A stretch of 64,000 nt of DNA from Geodermatophilus dictyosporus (GTDB lineage: Bacteria; Actinomycetota; Actinomycetes; Mycobacteriales; Geodermatophilaceae), in contig NZ_FOWQ01000002.1 of the NCBI RefSeq assembly GCF_900115505.1, forward strand, positions 1 through 64,000, written 5' to 3'. Below are positions 58,657 to 64,000 of this stretch, one piece after another. Position 1 is the stretch's first letter. Each line of letters opens with the position of its first letter. Under the pieces are notes generated by a model. It saw nothing but the letters and a program-made list of their open reading frames with translations. It ran no database searches and was not told where the DNA came from. Made by a program: the position numbers and the translations under genes.

Positions 58657-60221
58657 CGCCCGGGCCGCTCGTCCCCGAACTTGCTGAAGTCGAGCTTGGA
58701 CAGGTCCGGCAGCGCCTGGCCGGGCGGCAGCGACGGCATCCCGCCGGGCAGCGGGCCGGGGAAGCCGGCGCCGGTCGGCAGCCCGGGGGCGCCCATCGGC
58801 CGACGGGCCGGGGCCTTGCTCTTGCCGCCCTTCTTGCCCTTGCCCTTCTTGGCGGACTGCGCCTGCATCTGGCGGCCGCGGGCCTTCTTCGACATCGGGC
58901 CCATGCCCGGCAGGCCCATGCTGCCGGCCATCTGGCCCATCATCTTCTGGGCCTGCGCGAAGCGCTCCAGCAGCTGGTTGACCTCGGTGACGGTGACGCC
59001 GGAGCCGTTGGCGATGCGCACCCGCCGCGACGCGTTGATGATCTTCGAGTCGACCCGCTCCTGCGGGGTCATCGAGCGGATGATCGCCGCGGTGCGGTCG
59101 AGGTCGCGGTCGTCGACCTGCTTGAGCTGCTCCTTCATCGCCCCCGCGCCGGGCAGCATGCCCAGCAGGTTGGCGATCGGGCCCATCTTGCGGATGGCCA
59201 TCATCTGCTCGAGGAAGTCCTCGAGGGTGAACCCCTCCCGGCTGGCGAGCTTGCCGGCCATCTTCTCGGCCTGGTCGGCGTCGAAGGCCTGCTCGGCCTG
59301 CTCGATGAGGGTCAGCACGTCGCCCATGCCGAGGATGCGCGAGGCCATCCGCTCGGGGTGGAAGACGTCGAAGTCGGTGAGCTTCTCGCCGGTGGAGGCG
59401 AACATGATCGGCTGCCCGGTCACGTAGCGCACCGACAGGGCGGCACCACCCCGGGCGTCGCCGTCGAGCTTCGTGAGGACGACGCCGCTGAAGCCGACCC
59501 CGTCGCGGAACGCCTCGGCCGTGGTGACGGCGTCCTGGCCGATCATCGCGTCGACGACGAACAGCGTCTCGTCGGGACGCACGGCGTCGCGGATGCCGGC
59601 GGCCTGCGCCATCAGCTCGGCGTCGATGCCCAGCCGGCCGGCGGTGTCGACGACGACGACGTCGTGCTGGGTGCGGCGGGCGTGCTCGACGGAGTCGGCG
59701 GCCACCCGGACGGGGTCGCCGACGCCGTTGCCCGGCTCGGGCGCGTAGACGTCGACGCCGGCCTGCTGGGCCACGATCGAGAGCTGGTTGACCGCGTTGG
59801 GCCGCTGCAGGTCGCAGGCCACCAGCAGCGGGGTGTGACCCTGACCCTTGAGCCAGCGGCCGAGCTTGCCGGCCAGCGTGGTCTTGCCGGAGCCCTGCAG
59901 GCCGGCCAGCATGATCACCGTCGGCGACTGCTTGGCGTGGCGCAGCCGGCGGGTCTCGCCACCGAGGATCTGGATGAGCTCCTCGTTGACGATCTTGATG
60001 ACCTGCTGCGCGGGGTTGAGCGCCTGCGAGACCTCCGCCCCGCGGGCCCGCTCCTTGACGGCGTTGATGAAGGCCCGCACCGCCGGCAGCGCGACGTCGG
60101 CCTCCAACAGCGCGATGCGGATCTCGCGCGCGGTGGCGTCGATGTCGGCGTCGGTCAGCCGGCCCTTGCCCCGCAGGCCGGTGAAGACCTTGTCGAGGCG
60201 GTCGGAGAGGGTCTCGAACAC
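58653..60221 (-). CDS. ffh: Signal recognition particle protein Ffh
   Basis: 522-aa SRP54 GTPase targeting membrane proteins. N domain, then G domain with GLQGSGKTTLAGKLG, DTAGRLGID, TKLDGDARGG and GEKLTDFDVFHPERMA, then the Met-rich M domain (about 320-450) that binds SRP RNA and signal peptides, and a Lys/Pro/Gly-rich tail. GTG at 60219-60221 with GAGGAC. Near glnD, the usual amt-glnB-glnD-ffh neighbourhood. Confidence 0.97.
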   Translation of the reverse strand: MFETLSDRLDKVFTGLRGKGRLTDADIDATAREIRIALLEADVALPAVRAFINAVKERARGAEVSQALNPAQQVIKIVNEELIQILGGETRRLRHAKQSPTVIMLAGLQGSGKTTLAGKLGRWLKGQGHTPLLVACDLQRPNAVNQLSIVAQQAGVDVYAPEPGNGVGDPVRVAADSVEHARRTQHDVVVVDTAGRLGIDAELMAQAAGIRDAVRPDETLFVVDAMIGQDAVTTAEAFRDGVGFSGVVLTKLDGDARGGAALSVRYVTGQPIMFASTGEKLTDFDVFHPERMASRILGMGDVLTLIEQAEQAFDADQAEKMAGKLASREGFTLEDFLEQMMAIRKMGPIANLLGMLPGAGAMKEQLKQVDDRDLDRTAAIIRSMTPQERVDSKIINASRRVRIANGSGVTVTEVNQLLERFAQAQKMMGQMAGSMGLPGMGPMSKKARGRQMQAQSAKKGKGKKGGKSKAPARRPMGAPGLPTGAGFPGPLPGGMPSLPPGQALPDLSKLDFSKFGDERPGR

Positions 60222-60389
60222 AGCACGTCCTCGTCAGAGCTCGCGGCGTGGCCCGCCCGGTCGGCGCGCGACCGGCGACACGGCGACGGCCGCGGTCCGG
60301 CCGGGCCTGCACGCCTCCTGGTGTCCAGCGTATCGAGAAGCGGCCACCGCTCCGCTGCTCCGCGGGCGCGGGGCGGGCCGGACCCCCTC

Positions 60390-60698
60390 TCAGGCCGAGT
60401 CGGCCGAGGGCCGCTCGCGCACCACCAGGGCCAGGAAGTCCCCGACCCGCACGTGCCCCTCCAGCGGGTGCCGGAACCGGCCGTGGTCGACGACGGTGTA
60501 GTGGTTGCGCCGCCCCACGCGCTCGCGGACGACGTAGCCGGCCTCCTCCAGGTCGGCCAGGATCATCTGCACCGACCGCTCGGTGATGCCCACGCGGCCG
60601 GCGATCTCGCGGATGCGGGCCTCGGGGTCGGCGGCCAGGCTCACCAGCACGTGCCCGTGGTTGGAGAGGAAGGTCCACCCCGGCGGCGACGCGGTCAC
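60390..60698 (-). CDS. Winged-helix transcriptional regulator (MarR/ArsR-like)
   Basis: 102-aa DNA-binding protein: GHVLVSLAADPEARIREIA, the HTH VGITERSVQMILADLEEAGYV and the wing RERVGRRNHYTVV. Ligand unknown. GTG at 60696-60698 has no ribosome site but a TACGGT -10-like element 6 nt upstream (60705-60710), so leaderless translation is likely. It lies alone between ffh and the zinc-ribbon gene. Confidence 0.85.
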   Translation of the reverse strand: MTASPPGWTFLSNHGHVLVSLAADPEARIREIAGRVGITERSVQMILADLEEAGYVVRERVGRRNHYTVVDHGRFRHPLEGHVRVGDFLALVVRERPSADSA

Positions 60699-60704
60699 GC
60701 GGGC

Positions 60705-60710
60705 ACCGTA
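60705..60710 (-). promoter_or_regulatory. Candidate -10 (TACGGT) for leaderless winged-helix gene
   Basis: Minus-strand TACGGT fits TAnnnT and ends 6 nt before the GTG. Geometry is as expected for leaderless actinobacterial transcripts. No -35 recognised. Confidence 0.4.
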
Positions 60711-60730
60711 CGCGCGGCGGGCACCCGATC

Positions 60731-60925
60731 TCAGGCGGCGCGGTGTCCGGCCACCGCCCGGACCACGGCCTCCAGGCCGCCGAGGAAGAACGCGGTGCCG
60801 CAGTCGGAGCACACCCACTCGGGGCACTCGGCGCCGTCGGCGGCGTGCCCGTCGACGCACGGGGGCTGCTCGAACACCCGCTCGTCGCCGCAGGTCGGAC
60901 AGGGCCAGTGCTGCTGGGCGTCCAC
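60731..60925 (-). CDS. Small zinc-ribbon-like protein
   Basis: 64 aa with eight Cys: CPTCG, a Cys before VDGH, and CPEWVCSDCG, likely forming one or two zinc knots, followed by an amphipathic helix (GGLEAVVRAVAGH). Not recognised as a named family. GTG at 60923-60925 has GAGGAG 5 nt upstream. It sits between glnD and the winged-helix gene on the same strand. Confidence 0.7.
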   Translation of the reverse strand: MDAQQHWPCPTCGDERVFEQPPCVDGHAADGAECPEWVCSDCGTAFFLGGLEAVVRAVAGHRAA

Positions 60926-61010
60926 GGGGGCTCCTCGACGGTCGGCGACGGGACCGTTCCGTCCCGCTCGGCTGCGACGGTCCCACGCCCCACCGACAGT
61001 CCCGGGGAGC

Positions 61011-63401
61011 TCAGCCCGGTGTGTCCCCTCCCCCGCTGTGCGCGGGGTCGGGGACCGCGCCCCGCGTGGCGGCGACCAGGGCCGTCTCCACCCGCGCCCG
61101 CTGCCCGGCGTCGATGCGCTCCCCGGTCGGGCTGACCACGTAGAAGTAGTCGGCGGCGTCGGCGCCCAGGGTCTCGATCCGCGCCGAGGTGACGTCGAGC
61201 CCCTCGGCGGCCAGCGCCGCGGTCAGCCGGTAGAGCAGGCCCGCCCGGTCGGCGGCGCGCACCTCGACGATGCTGGTCGCCTCCCCGCTGACCTCCGAGT
61301 CGTGCCAGGAGATCCGCGGCGCCGTGGCGCGTCCGGTGCCCTGCCGGTAGTCGGCCTCGCGCTGCCGCAGCCGGTCGGCCAGCGGCAGCGTCCCCTCCAG
61401 CGCGGCGCGGACGGCGTCGGCCAGGATCGTCGGCTGCGGCGCCCGGCCGAAGCGCGGGCGGACGGCGAACACCGCCGTCGCCCGCCCGTCGACGACGTTG
61501 ACCTTGGCCGCCCGGACGTCGAGCTGGTTGAGCGCGAGCACCCCCGACAGCCGGCTGAACAGCCCCGGGCGGTCCGGCGCGCCGATGGTCACCTGCTGAC
61601 CGTCGGCGACGTCCTCCACCCCGACGGTCACCGCGCCGTCGGCCCCCGCGGCCCGCACGCTCGGCTCGGTCGGGTGCAGCACCGGGTCGGCGTCGGCGTC
61701 GGCGGACGGCGCGCCGCCCAGCCGCGCCTGCACGCGGGCCACCAGGTGGGCGACCAGGTGCGCCTTCCACGGCGACCAGGCCGAGCTGCTGGTCGCCGCC
61801 CCGTCGGCCTGCGCCAGCGCGTGCAGCAGCTGCAGCACCTGCGCGTCCCCGCCGATCGTCGCCGCGACCCGGTCGATGGTCGCCGGGTCGTCGATGTCAC
61901 GCCGGACGGCGGTGTCGGGCAGCAGCAGGTGGTGGCGCACCAGCGTGCCGAGGGTGGCGGCGTCGACGTCGGAGAAGCCCATCCGCGCGGCGATCCCGGC
62001 GGCGACCGGCTCGCCCACGACGCTGTGGTCGCCGGGCCAGCCCTTGCCGACGTCGTGCAGCAGCGCGGCCACCAGCAGCAGGTCGGGCCGGTCGACGTCG
62101 TGGGTGAGCTCGGCGGCCGCCGCGGCCGCCTCGACCAGGTGCCGGTCGACGGTGTACCGGTGCCACGGGTGGCGCTGCGGCAGCGAGCGGACACGGTCCC
62201 ACTCGGGCAGCAGCCGGGCCAGCAGCCCCTCCTGGTCCAGCTGCTCGATCACCGGCACGGCCGGGCGGCCGCTGGCCAGCAGCCGCAGGAACGACCAGCG
62301 CACCTCGGCCGGCCACGGCTCGGGCACCGGCGGGGAGTGCACGGCGAGCACCCTGAGCGTGTACGGCGAGAGCAGCAGGTCCTCGCGGGCGGCGGCCGCG
62401 GCACCGCGCAGCAGCAGCCCCGGGTCGGCGGCCGGGCGGGCGTCGCGGGCGAGCACGACCTCGTCGCCCTGGCGCACCACGCCCTCGGCCAGCGGCTCGC
62501 GGCGGATCCGCCGGTAGCGGGCGCGGGGCCGGCGGACCAGTGCCGCCTCGACCCGCCGCCAGGTGTCGTCGGCGACGAAGGCCAGCCGGCGGCCGGCCAG
62601 GCTCACCTCGCGCAGCAGCCGGTCCTCGTCGGCAGCGCCGTCGGTCACGAACCCGAGGGCGGCCGCGACCGGCCGCTGCTCCTGCCGGACCAGGACGTCG
62701 CCGGGGCGGCCGGTGCGGCGGCGCAGCTCGTCGCGCACGTCGAGCAGGAAGGCGTAGACGGCCTCGACCTCGGCGGAGGGCTCGTCGACCAGCTGGGCGG
62801 CGGCGACGGCGCGCAGCACCTGCCCCTCGCGCAGGCCGCCGTAGGCCTCCTTGAGGTCGGGCTCGAGCAGGAAGGCCAGCTCCCCGACCTGCCGGGCGCG
62901 CGTGCGGCGCAGGTCGCGCAGCTGGGGCAGCAGCCGGCCCGCCGACTGCCGCCAGCTGGCCAGCGTCGCGGTGCGCAGCGCGCCGGCCAGCCCCGCGTCG
63001 CCGGCGACCAGCCGGGCGTCGAGCAGGCCGAGCCCGGCCTTGACGTCGGTGGAGGCCACCGAGACCGCCTCGGCCACCGACCGCACCGAGTGGTCCAGCC
63101 GCACGCCGGCGTCCCAGATCGGGTACCAGACGGCGTCGGCCAGGGCGGCGACCTCGGGGCGGCCGTCGTGCACCAGCACCAGGTCCAGGTCGCCGTGCGG
63201 CGGGGGCTCGCGGCGGCCGAGGCTGCCGACGGCCACCAGTGCGACCCCGTCGGCGCCGGTCCGCGGAGGCGGCCCGCCGCGGCGCTGGCGCGGCGGCGGC
63301 GTCCCGGCGACGGCGTCGGCCAGCAGGCCGCCCAGCCAGCCGTCGAGCACCCGCACCCGCTCGGCGCGCGACAGGTCGGGCAGCGACCCCAGGTCCGGCA
63401 C
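61011..63401 (-). CDS. glnD: [Protein-PII] nucleotidyltransferase GlnD
   Basis: 796-aa bifunctional sensor that modifies and demodifies PII in response to nitrogen. The nucleotidyltransferase motif is VGSLGRREPPPHGDLDLV; the HD domain has LLHDVGKGWPGDHSVVG; two ACT domains (GAPDRPGLFSRLSGVL and RAADRAGLLYRLTAAL) end it. In Corynebacterium and Streptomyces GlnD adenylylates rather than uridylylates PII, and the same is expected here. GTG at 63399-63401 with GAGGGGGG. A strong hairpin separates it from glnB. Confidence 0.95.
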   Translation of the reverse strand: MPDLGSLPDLSRAERVRVLDGWLGGLLADAVAGTPPPRQRRGGPPPRTGADGVALVAVGSLGRREPPPHGDLDLVLVHDGRPEVAALADAVWYPIWDAGVRLDHSVRSVAEAVSVASTDVKAGLGLLDARLVAGDAGLAGALRTATLASWRQSAGRLLPQLRDLRRTRARQVGELAFLLEPDLKEAYGGLREGQVLRAVAAAQLVDEPSAEVEAVYAFLLDVRDELRRRTGRPGDVLVRQEQRPVAAALGFVTDGAADEDRLLREVSLAGRRLAFVADDTWRRVEAALVRRPRARYRRIRREPLAEGVVRQGDEVVLARDARPAADPGLLLRGAAAAAREDLLLSPYTLRVLAVHSPPVPEPWPAEVRWSFLRLLASGRPAVPVIEQLDQEGLLARLLPEWDRVRSLPQRHPWHRYTVDRHLVEAAAAAAELTHDVDRPDLLLVAALLHDVGKGWPGDHSVVGEPVAAGIAARMGFSDVDAATLGTLVRHHLLLPDTAVRRDIDDPATIDRVAATIGGDAQVLQLLHALAQADGAATSSSAWSPWKAHLVAHLVARVQARLGGAPSADADADPVLHPTEPSVRAAGADGAVTVGVEDVADGQQVTIGAPDRPGLFSRLSGVLALNQLDVRAAKVNVVDGRATAVFAVRPRFGRAPQPTILADAVRAALEGTLPLADRLRQREADYRQGTGRATAPRISWHDSEVSGEATSIVEVRAADRAGLLYRLTAALAAEGLDVTSARIETLGADAADYFYVVSPTGERIDAGQRARVETALVAATRGAVPDPAHSGGGDTPG

Positions 63402-63435
63402 GGTCCCCCCTCGGTGGTGGCGTGTGGAACGGCGC

Positions 63436-63469
63436 CGGCCGGGGCGGTGGTCCCCCACCGCCCCGGCCG
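63436..63469 (-). terminator. glnB-glnD intergenic hairpin
   Basis: A perfect 15-bp stem (63436-63450 with 63455-63469) and TCCC loop in the 94 nt between glnB and glnD. It probably attenuates so that less GlnD than PII is made. Confidence 0.75.
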
Positions 63470-63495
63470 TCCTCCGGTCTCGGGTCAGGACCCGC

Positions 63496-64000
<505 letters not shown>

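Overview
The window is very GC-rich and rich in GTG starts. It begins with the 5' end of a 16S rRNA gene whose leader has actinobacterial features, and it carries a long run of actinobacterial housekeeping genes in their usual order. The 16S fragment and the gene set (WhiG-type sigma, MhuD-like and penicillin-binding lipoprotein homologues, long Ala/Pro/Gly-rich IF-2) fit a Geodermatophilaceae-like actinobacterium (Blastococcus, Modestobacter or Geodermatophilus). The family call is an inference. Almost all core genes are on the minus strand, co-directional with the rRNA operon; most plus-strand genes are short accessory islands.

Layout, left to right (the minus strand reads right to left). 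1-540: 16S 5' end, rrn leader and a terminator. 0.5-7 kb: dapB, a VanZ-like gene, an M16 peptidase, pnp, rpsO and ribF. 7-9.4 kb: an island between ribF and truB with ilvE, an MhuD-like haem-degrading monooxygenase and a plus-strand HAD hydrolase. 9.4-19.4 kb: the nusA/infB block rimP-nusA-ylxR-infB-DUF503-rbfA-small acidic protein-DHH-MATE-truB. 19.6-20.6 kb: a plus-strand lipoprotein plus a DUF4439 gene. 20.6-27.2 kb: dxr-rip1-ispG-GNAT-PBP-lipoprotein, the order I recall from Mycobacterium tuberculosis Rv2870c-Rv2864c. 27.4-29.7 kb (plus): an LAYTG surface protein, an LCP-family protein and a DUF2631-like protein. 29.8-33.1 kb: rlmN-VIT and a repeat-rich membrane protein. 33.2-37.4 kb (plus): SPOUT methyltransferase, ECF sigma with a SnoaL tail, DHFR-like protein, PPK2 and a DUF952-GNAT fusion. 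37.4-49.9 kb: rpsB-tsf-pyrH-frr-cdsA and rnhB-DUF2469-yraN-comM-dprA-xerC-whiG, with an M23 peptidase and a SnoaL-like gene between. 50-55.1 kb: an orphan NarL-type regulator, lepB, rplS, a Nudix gene, trmD, rimM, a KH protein and rpsP. 55.3-64 kb: VOC protein, proS, ffh plus an amidohydrolase, a winged-helix regulator, a zinc-ribbon protein, glnD, glnB and the 3' end of amt.

The main logic is translation and RNA metabolism (rimP, nusA, infB, rbfA, truB, rpsO, pnp, rpsB, tsf, frr, rplS, trmD, rimM, rpsP), envelope and isoprenoid synthesis (dxr, ispG, cdsA, PBP, Rip1), nitrogen signalling (amt-glnB-glnD) and DNA processing (dprA, comM, xerC, rnhB). Fourteen gene pairs share the same 4-nt stop/start overlap (NTGA), indicating widespread translational coupling. 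I found no CRISPR array, insertion sequence, prophage or obvious new defence system. The most interesting signals are a probable CTG start that restores the HExxH motif of Rip1, and a WhiG/FliA-type promoter in front of a response regulator with a degenerate phosphorylation pocket, about 6 kb from the whiG gene itself.
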